Shown here in pieces: positions 1-9,492 of a DNA stretch of 64,000 nt (within the stretch, counting starts at the first letter, position 1; each line of letters opens with the position of its first letter). The notes beneath the pieces were generated by a model, which was not told the DNA's origin, did no database searches, and worked only from the letters and a program-made list of their open reading frames with translations. The stretch is from Candidatus Scalindua sp. (GTDB lineage Bacteria; Planctomycetota; Brocadiia; Brocadiales; Scalinduaceae): assembly GCA_018670825.1 (NCBI GenBank), contig JABHIW010000153.1, positions 23,747 to 87,746 on the forward strand. Reading direction: 5' to 3'. A program made the translations under genes and the position numbers.

Positions 1-644
1 AAGGGAATGTAATCTTTTCCTGTCTCTTTGCAAAAACAGTTTATCTGCTCACCATGTTTTTTGTAATGCTGCTCAACATAATCTTCCGGTAACCCTATCT
101 GGATATACTGTCCGGGTTTGAAATTGAACTTTTGCAGTGGCCGCAAACTTATTTCACACTTATCGGAAGTTAATTGGGATTTTCTGATTACACGGGCTGA
201 ATATTTTTTAACCTGTAACGTCGACTTTGGCAGAAAAATATCCATATCTTTGTCTACCCTTACCTGGCATGATAGTCGGGTATATCCGTCACCAATACCT
301 TTCTCAAGAAACTTCCTTGTCTCTTCTCTTGACTTACGATCAAAAAGAGGCGTTTCTGTTGGTGAATATGGTCCCATATTAGTATATAGTTTTATCTTAC
401 ATTGACCACATGTAGCGTTTCCACCGCAACCTGATGGGACATGGTACCCTTTGTTCTGGAGGGTGTTAAGTAGTTTGTCTCCACCCTCTATGGTGAGCAT
501 TTTTTCGAAGTCGTCATCACTGTGAATGCCAAGCTTCAGCTTCTTGCCTTTGCCAAAGAACTGGTAGGTAAGTTCGCTGAGACCGGCCATGGCCAACATG
601 ATTATGATGATAAAAGCAATACTCAGTATTATAGATGTAGTCAT
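1..644 (-). CDS. nqrF: NqrF-like subunit, N-terminal part (runs off left edge)
   Basis: Read from the reverse strand (not in ORF track): MTTSIILSIAFIIIIMLAMAGLSELTYQFFGKGKKLKLGIHSDDDFEKMLTIEGGDKLLNTLQNKGYHVPSGCGGNATCGQCKIKL...; N-terminal TM helix plus 2Fe-2S motif, next to other nqr-like genes. Confidence 0.85.
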   Translation of the reverse strand, partial: MTTSIILSIAFIIIIMLAMAGLSELTYQFFGKGKKLKLGIHSDDDFEKMLTIEGGDKLLNTLQNKGYHVPSGCGGNATCGQCKIKLYTNMGPYSPTETPLFDRKSREETRKFLEKGIGDGYTRLSCQVRVDKDMDIFLPKSTLQVKKYSARVIRKSQLTSDKCEISLRPLQKFNFKPGQYIQIGLPEDYVEQHYKKHGEQINCFCKETGKDYIP

Positions 645-714
645 TTTTTGTCCTGATACTCGAAAAGATAATTAACTTTACTTAAATCTATCAATTTAGA
701 TGTTATAACTGTTT

Positions 715-2127
715 TCAAAAAATCACTATTGCACCGATACCGGTAAAGATTGCCGCCATTATCCCAAGAAGCAGAATGGCAACGGAGTCCTCATCCCACG
801 TGTTAAATGGAACAAAGAGTCTGTGACGCCTTAACAGAGCAAGCCATACGCATACCATTAACCAGTGGAGGCCAAAACCGAAGGCTGTTACGGTTGTCGC
901 CATAAAAGACATGCCGGAAGGTATGGTAAACGTGGAACTGGCAAGAACGATGCAGTTCACCGTAATCAACTCCAGAAATTGTCCCATTTGCTGATAGGTA
1001 TCCATTGCGAAACGTCTGAGGAGTACACCCAGAATTTGTACAAAAGTGGCAATGGTTACAATAAAGACTGTTAGATAAAATATTTTCTCCAGCCTTATAG
1101 GGACCGGAGAAATTGAAGAGAGGTAGTTGCTGGCACCTATCAATAGTTTATTGTAAACTAGCCAGTTAAGGCTTGTGGACAGTGTCACTACGATAACAAC
1201 AGCCAGACCCATCCTCCATGCGGCGTCAACCTGCCTTGACTTGTTAAGCAATGGGCATATTCCGAGGAGCTTACTGAGAACAATGCCGTCGAAGAAAATA
1301 GCACTCAGAAATATCGGAAGAAGAATTTGAAATTGACTGTTCAGGGAAGTAACCGCTTTTATATTTGTGACAAGACTTACTACGAGAAGCACCCCTAAGA
1401 CAATGATTATTATCAGTTTACCGCTCATTTTAAATGCGGGCTTCTTCTTTACCGGAGTCTCAGCATCTGTTACTTCCTCTTCTTCCTTTAGAACATTGTC
1501 CTGATAGACAACACCGGTCTTGACAAACAGAGGTCTCAGCATGAAACGCCACAATGCCAGGGCAAAGAAACCGCCTACAGGTGTTATCATCAATACAACA
1601 ACGGGAAAACTATCCGGGAGTATCCGGAAATTCAGTAACGTTCCGAAACCAAGAGGTTCTCTCATCAAAGCCAGGAAAATGAGTGCGATAGAGTAGCCGA
1701 GACACGCCTTCAATATCTTTTTCTGGGCATCCCAGAATCCAAATGTCAGCCCTTCAGCGATCACGGCAAGGACAATGCAGTTTGTCGTAATCAGATCGAT
1801 ATATGCTTTTATGTTGAGAGCAATTCTGGGGATAGTCGCCTGCACTATCAGACTGAATATTGTTACGAAAATAGATATAATAATCATTAACAGGGTGATT
1901 TTGTGATGAGTGCCTGATGCGATAATTAATTTCTTAAAAGGGTATACAAGGCAGAAGCTGACACACGTTACAAAAACTACACCAACTCCCATGGTAAGAG
2001 AGTTTTCCATTTTGTTTGTGACTGCCAGTGCAGAGCAGAAACCGAGACCTGCGGCTGCTGAAACAATATAGTTATCTCTTAAAAAGAATTTAGATACCAG
2101 CCTGATATACCTTGCCAGCATATTCAT
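715..2127 (-). CDS. Fused NqrD/RnfE-like + NqrE/RnfA-like membrane subunit
   Basis: 470 aa, two homologous multi-TM halves with TTNCIVLA and ITVNCIVLA motifs; located between NqrC- and NqrF-like genes. Confidence 0.8.
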   Translation of the reverse strand: MNMLARYIRLVSKFFLRDNYIVSAAAGLGFCSALAVTNKMENSLTMGVGVVFVTCVSFCLVYPFKKLIIASGTHHKITLLMIIISIFVTIFSLIVQATIPRIALNIKAYIDLITTNCIVLAVIAEGLTFGFWDAQKKILKACLGYSIALIFLALMREPLGFGTLLNFRILPDSFPVVVLMITPVGGFFALALWRFMLRPLFVKTGVVYQDNVLKEEEEVTDAETPVKKKPAFKMSGKLIIIIVLGVLLVVSLVTNIKAVTSLNSQFQILLPIFLSAIFFDGIVLSKLLGICPLLNKSRQVDAAWRMGLAVVIVVTLSTSLNWLVYNKLLIGASNYLSSISPVPIRLEKIFYLTVFIVTIATFVQILGVLLRRFAMDTYQQMGQFLELITVNCIVLASSTFTIPSGMSFMATTVTAFGFGLHWLMVCVWLALLRRHRLFVPFNTWDEDSVAILLLGIMAAIFTGIGAIVIF

Positions 2128-2834
2128 TATCTTCCTACCTCCATCTCCTGCCAGAATGTTCCCATCGCTTCGTTAATGATATTTTCTACTCCTTTACTTG
2201 TGTATGAAGCTCCCGTAATGGCATGTACCTCATTCGGGCCTACTGATTCTCTTCCTCTCACCAGTGATAACCTTGGTTTCAGCTTTTTGCCGACAAATTG
2301 CCCTTTAAATTCCTCTTCTGTCATTCTGCCCCCAAGGCCGGGAGTTTCAGTATGGTCCAGTACCTCTATACCTTTGATTGTCTCCAGATCGGGGCCGACG
2401 CAGATAAAGAGAGAAATGTCAGCCGCCTTGTTAAAGCCATAACCAAGTTTCGTAGTAATAAATCCTATACCCTCTAAACTTCCGTCCTTGTAATATAAGT
2501 ACAACTCTTTTCCTTTTTTATACATCTTGAGTGGATCAGCTGATAGTTTTGGATGAGAAATGTCTGATGTATTCTTTCTGGTAATGTTGTTATTGAAAAC
2601 GGTTCGTACGTCCTCTTTATCAACCTTCATCTGTCTAAAGCCAAGGAATTGCTTCTCTTCCGTGCGATAGGGAATATTAAATATGTCAAGGACAGATCTT
2701 TTAATCTTTATTTCATGATACTCAGCAATCCTTGCTGAAGTCGCAAAATAAAGGGTCAACAATATAGTACATGGTATAGCCGTAATAAGAGTGATCGAAA
2801 AAACTCTTATGAGTATTATTTTAAACTCGTTCAT
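2127..2834 (-). CDS. nqrC: NqrC/RnfG-like FMN-binding subunit
   Basis: N-terminal TM; TPGLGGRM and AITGASYTS FMN-binding motifs; operon context. Confidence 0.85.
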   Translation of the reverse strand: MNEFKIILIRVFSITLITAIPCTILLTLYFATSARIAEYHEIKIKRSVLDIFNIPYRTEEKQFLGFRQMKVDKEDVRTVFNNNITRKNTSDISHPKLSADPLKMYKKGKELYLYYKDGSLEGIGFITTKLGYGFNKAADISLFICVGPDLETIKGIEVLDHTETPGLGGRMTEEEFKGQFVGKKLKPRLSLVRGRESVGPNEVHAITGASYTSKGVENIINEAMGTFWQEMEVGR

Positions 2835-2925
2835 TTTTTCTAACCTGTCAAAGCTAAACTAAGCTTTAAGTATATACAAAAGAATTTACAATTTTGACTG
2901 CCCACTGTTTACAAAGATACATATT

Positions 2926-3037
2926 TGTCATTCTGAGCGAAGCGAAGAATCTCTTATTGGTAAGCCAATAATGTTTTGTGGATTTAATGAGGTTTCCACA
3001 GAAAAGATTCTTCAGTCGTTCCTCCTTCAGAATGACA
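2926..3037. repeat. Interspersed palindromic element (TGTCATTCTGAGCGAAGCGAAGAATCT...AGATTCTTCAGTCGTTCCTCCTTCAGAATGACA), copy A
   Basis: Terminal inverted repeats; near-identical second copy at 5498-5618, rearranged copy at 38463-38541. Confidence 0.85.
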
Positions 3038-3101
3038 GGTAAGTAAGCTAGATCCATCCGCAGGAAACTAACTAAATAAATATAAGTTTTGTTTTCTACA
3101 A

Positions 3102-3192
3102 CTTTAGCTCACTTCCCGTCCGAACGGCTTGCCGGGCGGGCAAATTTCCTGCCCGAACTGATTGGTCAGGCGGGTAGGCACTTTACACTTTC
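3102..3192. repeat. Interspersed palindromic element with GC-rich hairpins (CGTCCGAACGGCTTGCCGGGCGGGCA / CCTGCCCGAACTGATTGGTCAGGCGGG)
   Basis: Same composite element in reverse orientation at about 55755-55866; the CGTCCGAACGGC part recurs at about 4358-4384. Confidence 0.75.
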
Positions 3193-3196
3193 ATAA

Positions 3197-4294
3197 TTAT
3201 CTATATTTTATCTTCAGTATCAGTGATTGAATTGGAATACCTATGAGGTTCATGAGTAGTATTGCATACATTATGCCTTCAGGTATTGGGGTAAAACTCC
3301 TGATTACAACAGTGATAAGGCCGCAACCGATACCAAAAATCCATTTGCCGATTTGACTGTATGTTGTCGTGACCGGGTCGGTTGCCATAAAAAAAGCAGC
3401 AAAGATAAGACCTCCGCTCAGGAGTTGAAATATAGGAGGCGCTACGGTATTTCCGACTAATAAAGATAAAACTGCTGAAAAGATAAATACACTTCCTAAG
3501 TATGCAACAGGGATTCTCCAGTTTGCGATCCTTTTGAAACATAACCATACCCCCATTATAATGATGGCGATCCTGCATGTTTCTCCCAGGGAACCGGTAT
3601 TTGAACCGAACAGAAGAGAGAAATACGATGCGGTCTCACCAATCTCCTTATACACTATCAGGGGTGTTGCGCGTGTTACCGCGTCAACGCCATGGATAAA
3701 TGACTGGACGGTTGGTATCTCTGTGAACGGTTCCTGCCATCCGGTGACCACTATGGCGGGAAAGCATATTGTCAATAACAGGCGGCCAAGCAGGGCGGGG
3801 TTAACAAGATTATGACCAACCCCACCGAGTATATTTCTGAACAGTATACTTATTGCTGCTCCTACTCCAATCAGCCAGAGAGGCGCCTGTGGCGGTAATA
3901 ACGCGGGGATAAACAGGCAAGTTACAAATCCACCTTCATTTATTCGTTCTTCTCTGGCCAGTACTACCCATATTACGTCAACTACAAACACACCGATTGC
4001 GAATGATACAATAAGTTTGGGTACAACACATAAAAATCCATAAAAGTATATTGCGGGGACAACCCATCCAAAAAACAGCGCAACAAGAACACCTCCCATG
4101 TATTGTTTAACATCCATATTGCTTCGAATGTACGGCGGGGTTTTCGCCGTGTCTTTTGTGCTCCTGATTAAGCCGTCACACGCTTCGAACAGCGCACCAA
4201 AAAGAAAATTCACCTTTGGGCGTGATTGAACAAATTGTTCTGCCTTGTTCAGGTTATTATCTAAAATTATTTCAATACTTTTAAAGATTTTCAT
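3197..4294 (-). CDS. nqrB: NqrB/RnfD-like membrane subunit
   Basis: Multi-TM; GGVGHNLVNPALLGR and DAVTRATPL (flavin-attachment-like) motifs. Start moved to internal ATG (MKIFKSIEIILDNN) because the track N-terminus is translated repeat. Confidence 0.85.
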   Translation of the reverse strand: MKIFKSIEIILDNNLNKAEQFVQSRPKVNFLFGALFEACDGLIRSTKDTAKTPPYIRSNMDVKQYMGGVLVALFFGWVVPAIYFYGFLCVVPKLIVSFAIGVFVVDVIWVVLAREERINEGGFVTCLFIPALLPPQAPLWLIGVGAAISILFRNILGGVGHNLVNPALLGRLLLTICFPAIVVTGWQEPFTEIPTVQSFIHGVDAVTRATPLIVYKEIGETASYFSLLFGSNTGSLGETCRIAIIIMGVWLCFKRIANWRIPVAYLGSVFIFSAVLSLLVGNTVAPPIFQLLSGGLIFAAFFMATDPVTTTYSQIGKWIFGIGCGLITVVIRSFTPIPEGIMYAILLMNLIGIPIQSLILKIKYR

Positions 4295-4452
4295 TTTTTT
4301 ATTTACCCGGAAGGGTAACTTGATGTAATGGGATTTCAAAAAGCCCACGAAACACCCGTCCGAACGGCCTGTCCGGGCGGGCACGAAAGGACACAAAAAA
4401 ATACTTTCGTGATATTTCTTGATTTTCGTGGGGAATAGTATTTACCATAGGT

Positions 4453-5463
4453 TTAACTTCCAGATTTACATTCTCTAATAACCTGAAGCAGTTCCAACTT
4501 TGAAGGACATATATAACTACAGAGCCCACATTCTATACATTTGTCCAATGCGTAGTGACGTGCCTTTTGCTTTTCGCCACGTGAATAACAGTGCCAGTAA
4601 AGGGCCGGTTCAAGGTTTACCGGGCAAATATCATCACAATAATTGCAGTATACACAACGTCTCAATTCTCCCATAAGACTTGTCGTTGAACCCAATTCTT
4701 TCGTTTTCATGTAAGGAAAAGGAGTCTTATAGTCCCTCTCCTCCATCACTACAATATTCTTTACTGACCAGTTAACCGTTTGAGATAAATCTTCAACCTC
4801 GGTACCGTTCAGTAGTCCGTCAAAGAAGACACGATATTTGATATCGGTTCTGATATATTTTTTTAAAACAGTTTCAACAGGAGTACCGGGTTTTATCTTG
4901 AGTATCCTGTTTTCATGTAAGCCTGTTCCGGAGATCGGTATAAGACGTACTCCGGTCTCTCTCTTTAGCATATAGTGTTCATAAATACCGGTGATAGTTT
5001 GGGGTTCTAATAAAAGAATTCCATGGTCAATCGGATTTTCACCAAAGGTTGTCTCCAATCCGAGAACATTCTTTATAATCAATACGGGTGCGTCATAAGG
5101 ATATACGGGTTTCATGCTAAACGTATGCAGCCACTCTTTCTTTTTCCCATACCGTATTAAGTCATTAATAAGTTCATCTTCACAGCGGTCAACAACAATG
5201 CGACACGGTGAGTCAGGAAAGTATTCTGATCTGACTTTCTCCAGTTTGTGTAAAAAATTTATTGTATTGCCTTTGAGGATGGCCCAGTGAGGTAGTGCCC
5301 ACGGTTCGGTGGGACATAAATTTATGATAATGTGCTCAACTTTTTTTTCAGGGAAGGAGAAACTGAAATTTTCTGTCTGGCCACTATACCTTACCGATAC
5401 AACTTCTTCAGAAAACTCAGTTGGATATGCCTTTATGAGATCAAAACCTTTTTTGTATACCAT
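4453..5463 (-). CDS. NqrA/RnfC-like subunit with two C-terminal 4Fe-4S motifs
   Basis: C-terminal CVYCNYCDDICPVNL and CIECGLCSYICPSKL; first gene of nqr-like operon. Confidence 0.75.
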   Translation of the reverse strand: MVYKKGFDLIKAYPTEFSEEVVSVRYSGQTENFSFSFPEKKVEHIIINLCPTEPWALPHWAILKGNTINFLHKLEKVRSEYFPDSPCRIVVDRCEDELINDLIRYGKKKEWLHTFSMKPVYPYDAPVLIIKNVLGLETTFGENPIDHGILLLEPQTITGIYEHYMLKRETGVRLIPISGTGLHENRILKIKPGTPVETVLKKYIRTDIKYRVFFDGLLNGTEVEDLSQTVNWSVKNIVVMEERDYKTPFPYMKTKELGSTTSLMGELRRCVYCNYCDDICPVNLEPALYWHCYSRGEKQKARHYALDKCIECGLCSYICPSKLELLQVIRECKSGS

Positions 5464-5497
5464 TTTACGTTGTTTATATTACAAGAAGATATATTTT

Positions 5498-5618
5498 TGT
5501 CATTCTGAGCGAAACGAAGAGAAGCGAAGAATCTCTCGCTAGTAAGCCAATAATGTTTCGTAAGGTTAATGAGATTTCCGTGAAGACATTCCTCAGTCGT
5601 TCCTCCTTCAGAATGACA
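5498..5618. repeat. Interspersed palindromic element, copy B
   Basis: Same layout as 2926-3037, including internal TAAGCCAATAATGTTT. Confidence 0.85.
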
Positions 5619-5697
5619 TTTAGATGAATGAAATCTGCCTGAAGTACATTTATTATATGGTTGTATTATATCTTGTTTAATTCTGAATTTCAAATTT

Positions 5698-5937
5698 ATG
5701 TTGAATAAAATGCAGTGGAGGTCTTTAGATCTATTCGTAGTGAATCTTATTGACCTGGCAACCATAGCAGGCGCCTTTGCTGTCGGGCTGATATTTGCCG
5801 GTATAGGGAAAATCCTGGGCATTATCAATGACGTTGTCTTTTCAGCATTAATAATCATGGTAATCATTACTACTTTGATTACACCACCAGCCCTCAGGAT
5901 GGCAATGTCAGACAGATTACCCAAAAAGCAGGATTAA
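5698..5937 (+). pseudogene. Possible C-terminal membrane fragment of a CPA2-type cation/H+ antiporter
   Basis: 79 aa; GIINDVVFSALIIMVIITTLITPPALR resembles the last TM region of such antiporters; lacks the rest of the transporter. Confidence 0.4.
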
Positions 5938-5953
5938 ATTAAACAGTTGATTT

Positions 5954-6400
5954 GTGATACCACATATAGTATCATCTGCTGTGAAAAATGTTAATATAAT
6001 TCTTGATACAAACGTATTATATGCTGGGTTATATTCATCAAGTGGGGCTTCCTATAAAGTCCTCAGGTTAATTGAAAAAGAAAAAATAAAGATAGGACTC
6101 TCCACCGCTTTACTTTTTGAATATGAAGAGGTATTAAAGAGAAATGAATTTATTTTAAAATTGTCGGTTAGAGAAATTGATCAAATTCTCGATAATCTAT
6201 GCAAATTAAGTAACCATTATAAGATATATTTTTTGTGGAGACCTTATCTGTCGGATCCAAAGGACGATCATATTTTAGAATTAGCAGTTGCATCCGAAAC
6301 AAAGACAATAGTAACTTACAACATTAAAGATTTTAGTGGTTCAAATAAATTTGGAGTGAGAGTAATAACTCCGAAGATGTTATTGGAGGAACTGAAATGA
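5954..6400 (+). CDS. PIN-domain toxin (COG1569-like); start may be GTG at 5981
   Basis: IILDTNVLYAGLYSSSGASYKVL..., acidic PIN residues; overlaps next ORF by 4 nt. Confidence 0.8.
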   Translation: MIPHIVSSAVKNVNIILDTNVLYAGLYSSSGASYKVLRLIEKEKIKIGLSTALLFEYEEVLKRNEFILKLSVREIDQILDNLCKLSNHYKIYFLWRPYLSDPKDDHILELAVASETKTIVTYNIKDFSGSNKFGVRVITPKMLLEELK

Positions 6401-6633
6401 GTGCCTTAAGCTTAAGATTACCCGATTCTATACATAGACATATTAAGGAAGTTGCAAAAAAAGAAGGAGTATCGATTAACCAGTTTATATCATCAGCAGT
6501 TTCAGAGAAAATATCGGCATTATTGACAGAAGATTATTTAAAAGAGAGAGCTGGAAGAGCCAGGAAAAAAGATTTGAAAAAGATATTGGATAAAGTACCT
6601 GATCGTAAACCTCTTCTTGGTGATGAAGTATAA
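6397..6633 (+). CDS. Ribbon-helix-helix antitoxin
   Basis: SLRLPDSIHRHIKEVAKKEGVSINQFISSAVSEKI RHH fold; downstream partner of the PIN gene. Confidence 0.8.
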   Translation: MSALSLRLPDSIHRHIKEVAKKEGVSINQFISSAVSEKISALLTEDYLKERAGRARKKDLKKILDKVPDRKPLLGDEV

Positions 6634-6870
6634 AAGAGTGACAAACAAGACAATGTTAAACGATACCGTAGGATAGACCGTATAACATTACATGGGGATA
6701 CATGGTTAAATGACTATTAAGAATACCCTTGCAACAGGTCAGATATTTAATAAAATCCGATACTATACAGAAACTATAGAATAGCTTGTTAATTTGAAGT
6801 TGATGCTCGACTGCTGTGCCTGAATTGTACGTCATAAGATTTATAATTATACGCTTATATAACTAGAATA

Positions 6871-9396
6871 ATGAGGAGTAAAACACCTGATAAAGTTTTA
6901 AAAAGAATTAAAGAAGCAAAAAAAAATAATTCTACTAAATTGGATTTATCTGGTTGTGGATTAACTCAATTCCCCCCAAAGATACTTGAGCTGACTGAGT
7001 TAACTTGGCTTAATTTAGGGAGTAATCAATTGACCATCATCCCAGAAACTATCGGAAAGTTGAGCAAATTAACTACGCTTGGTTTCGAGGAGAATCAACT
7101 GAACACATTCCCAGAAGCCATCGGAAAGCTGACTAATTTAACTACGCTAAGTTTAAGTAGAAATCAACTGACCACAGTTCCAAAATTTATCCTAAAAAAG
7201 CTGGCTAATTTAACTAGTCTTTATTTACATAACAATCAACTGATCACAATCCCAGAATCTATCGGAACGCTGACTAAGTTAACTGATCTTTATTTACATA
7301 ACAATCAACTGATCACAATCCCAGAATCTATCGGAAAGTTGACTAATTTAAAATGTCTTAATTTAGAGGACAATCAATTTAAGGTAGGCGCTGAAGTATA
7401 TAAGCTTCTCCCAAAAGAACAAATCCAGGAAATACTTAAATGGCAAAGGGCGCAAAAAGCTGGAACATTACAACCCATACATGAAGCCAAAGTCATTTTT
7501 ATTGGAGAAAGTAATTATGGCAAAACCCATTTGATCGAGTTACTTCGAAAAGGTGAAATTAAAAGAAAAATAAAAACCACGCATGGCATAGAGCGGAGTC
7601 AGATCACAATCCCCTATAAGACCAAAGATATCCGCCTTAATATATGGGACCTTGGTGGGCAGGAGTTTATGCGCAGCACACACCAGTTTTTTTTCTCGGA
7701 ACGTACTTTGTATGTCTTGGTTACCCTTGCGCGCAGAGAACGAAATGAACTTAATCACTGGCTTAAACTTGCCAACCAGTTGGGGAATAAAGCGCCTGTT
7801 TTGGTGGTCATCAATAAAATAGACCTCGATCCACACGATCTCGATCAAAAAAGTCTTGAGCGGGATTACCCGAATATCATTGGCTTTGTCCGGACCTGTA
7901 TCAAGGATTCTAAGGAAGGTAAAGCCGCTGATACACTTGAGCTTTTAAAAAAGAAGATAACTGCAACTGTCAGTGATAAGAATATGATGCCGGGTGTCTT
8001 CGAACAACGTCAGCCGGAATGGTTTACGGTTAAAGAAGAATTGGAAAGGTTGGAAGCAGAAGGCACTGATTTCATCACTTATCAGGAATACGAAAATCTT
8101 GAATTTATCAAAGATCTCCCTGGAGAAGAGCGTAAAAGCAACCTTAAACTTCTCAGTATGATTGGTGCGGTGGTTAGCTTTGTGGATGACCCACGCCTGA
8201 TCGATACCAATGTTATCAACCCGCAATGGATTATGGATGGTGTCTATGCCATCGTTAATGACTCCAAAGTTAAAGATGAAGCCAAGGGTCGATTGCATGT
8301 TAAAGATCTGGAACGAATCCTTCCAAAGAAGAAATTCCCAAAGGGAAGACACAATTATCTTTTGGAACTGATGGAAAAATTCAATCTCTGTTATGCGGCA
8401 AAAGACCAACGGGACATTTATTTCATTCCGGATCTTTTTGATGACATAGAGCCCGATTTTGAATGGGATGGTGATGAATCCATGCATTTTCGCTACAACT
8501 ATGACGATTTTCCACCAGATGTCTTTATGGCACGGTTTATTGTCGAAATGCACCAGGACATTCAGGATGAGAAACGATGGCGAAGTGGTGTGTTTATTTC
8601 AAATGGGTCTTGCCGGGCAAAAGTTTACCAGAGTTATCGCAAGAACTACATCCATATTGAAGTAATGGGAAACAAAGGCGAGGGTCGTAGCTATCTCTAC
8701 GCAATCCGGGAAACCTTCCGCAAATTGCATAAACCGTTTCCGCAGATGCAGGTCAAGCAGGAGGTATTATATAAAAAAAATTGGCTAGACTATTTATTGT
8801 TAGCTAAGCTGGAAGATAAAAATAAACCTTATTACCACGTTGAGCTGGATGAGGACCTTCGTGTAACCGATATTCTGAATGGATATTCTACACCCATTGA
8901 TCGTGAGGGTACTCAAAAAAATATTAAAATATTTCTGGCTTCTTCCAAAGAGCTTAAAGAGGAAAGAGAACAATTTGAGATTTTCATTCACCGTGAGAAT
9001 CAGCAACTTTACAAAAGAGGTGTTTTCATAGAACTGGAACTTTGGGAGAATTTCATTGATGCGATGTCAAAGACCCGGCTACAAGATGAGTACAATACTG
9101 TCGTTAAAAACTCCGATATTTTTGTAAGCTTGTTCTTTACTAAAGTGGGTAAGTACACCCTGGAAGAATTTGAAGCAGCCTTTGGCCAATTTAAGAAAAC
9201 AGGGAAACCGCTGGTGTATACCTATTTTAAAAATGCTCCCATAGATGCAGAGGAAATAACCGATGAAATTCAAAGCCTATTGGATTTCAGGAAAAAACTA
9301 AAAGACTTGGGGCATTTTAGAACAATCTACAAAAATATTGATGATTTAAAGTTACAATTTAAAAACCAACTGGAGAAGGTAATGCCTGGTTTGTAA
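6871..9396 (+). CDS. LRR-Roc-COR (ROCO) protein with C-terminal TIR-like domain
   Basis: LRRs (LxxLxLxxNQLxxxPExIGxL); GESNYGKT Walker A, DLGGQEF, NKID G motifs; C-terminal IKIFLASSKELKEEREQFEIFI...VVKNSDIFVSLFFTKVGKYTLEEFEAAFGQFKKTGKPLVYTYF. Confidence 0.8.
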   Translation: MRSKTPDKVLKRIKEAKKNNSTKLDLSGCGLTQFPPKILELTELTWLNLGSNQLTIIPETIGKLSKLTTLGFEENQLNTFPEAIGKLTNLTTLSLSRNQLTTVPKFILKKLANLTSLYLHNNQLITIPESIGTLTKLTDLYLHNNQLITIPESIGKLTNLKCLNLEDNQFKVGAEVYKLLPKEQIQEILKWQRAQKAGTLQPIHEAKVIFIGESNYGKTHLIELLRKGEIKRKIKTTHGIERSQITIPYKTKDIRLNIWDLGGQEFMRSTHQFFFSERTLYVLVTLARRERNELNHWLKLANQLGNKAPVLVVINKIDLDPHDLDQKSLERDYPNIIGFVRTCIKDSKEGKAADTLELLKKKITATVSDKNMMPGVFEQRQPEWFTVKEELERLEAEGTDFITYQEYENLEFIKDLPGEERKSNLKLLSMIGAVVSFVDDPRLIDTNVINPQWIMDGVYAIVNDSKVKDEAKGRLHVKDLERILPKKKFPKGRHNYLLELMEKFNLCYAAKDQRDIYFIPDLFDDIEPDFEWDGDESMHFRYNYDDFPPDVFMARFIVEMHQDIQDEKRWRSGVFISNGSCRAKVYQSYRKNYIHIEVMGNKGEGRSYLYAIRETFRKLHKPFPQMQVKQEVLYKKNWLDYLLLAKLEDKNKPYYHVELDEDLRVTDILNGYSTPIDREGTQKNIKIFLASSKELKEEREQFEIFIHRENQQLYKRGVFIELELWENFIDAMSKTRLQDEYNTVVKNSDIFVSLFFTKVGKYTLEEFEAAFGQFKKTGKPLVYTYFKNAPIDAEEITDEIQSLLDFRKKLKDLGHFRTIYKNIDDLKLQFKNQLEKVMPGL
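7212..7349 (+). repeat. 69-bp tandem repeat (two near-identical 23-aa LRR units)
   Basis: AACTxxTCTTTATTTACATAACAATCAACTGATCACAATCCCAGAATCTATCGGAA at 7212 and 7281. Confidence 0.9.
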
Positions 9397-9399
9397 TTA

Positions 9400-9430
9400 G
9401 TCTGCTTAGGTTTAAGGAAACTAAGCAGAC
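9400..9430 (+). terminator. Hairpin after the ROCO gene (GTCTGCTTAG...CTAAGCAGAC)
   Basis: Perfect 10-bp stem 4 nt after the stop codon; no strong T tract. Confidence 0.55.
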
Positions 9431-9492
9431 CATGTTTGGCAAACAAGCACCTGAAATGGCTTGGAAAAACTCTCAACAAATATTGCCGTATA

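Noticed and set aside
2866-3057. 63-aa minus-strand ORF
   Set aside because: Translation of the interspersed palindromic repeat (RFFASLRMT type); not a gene
5433-5924. 163-aa minus-strand ORF
   Set aside because: Overlaps palindromic repeat copy B and is antisense to a hydrophobic ORF; no recognisable domain
7945-8553. 202-aa antisense ORF in the ROCO gene
   Set aside because: Entirely antisense to well-supported Roc-COR coding sequence
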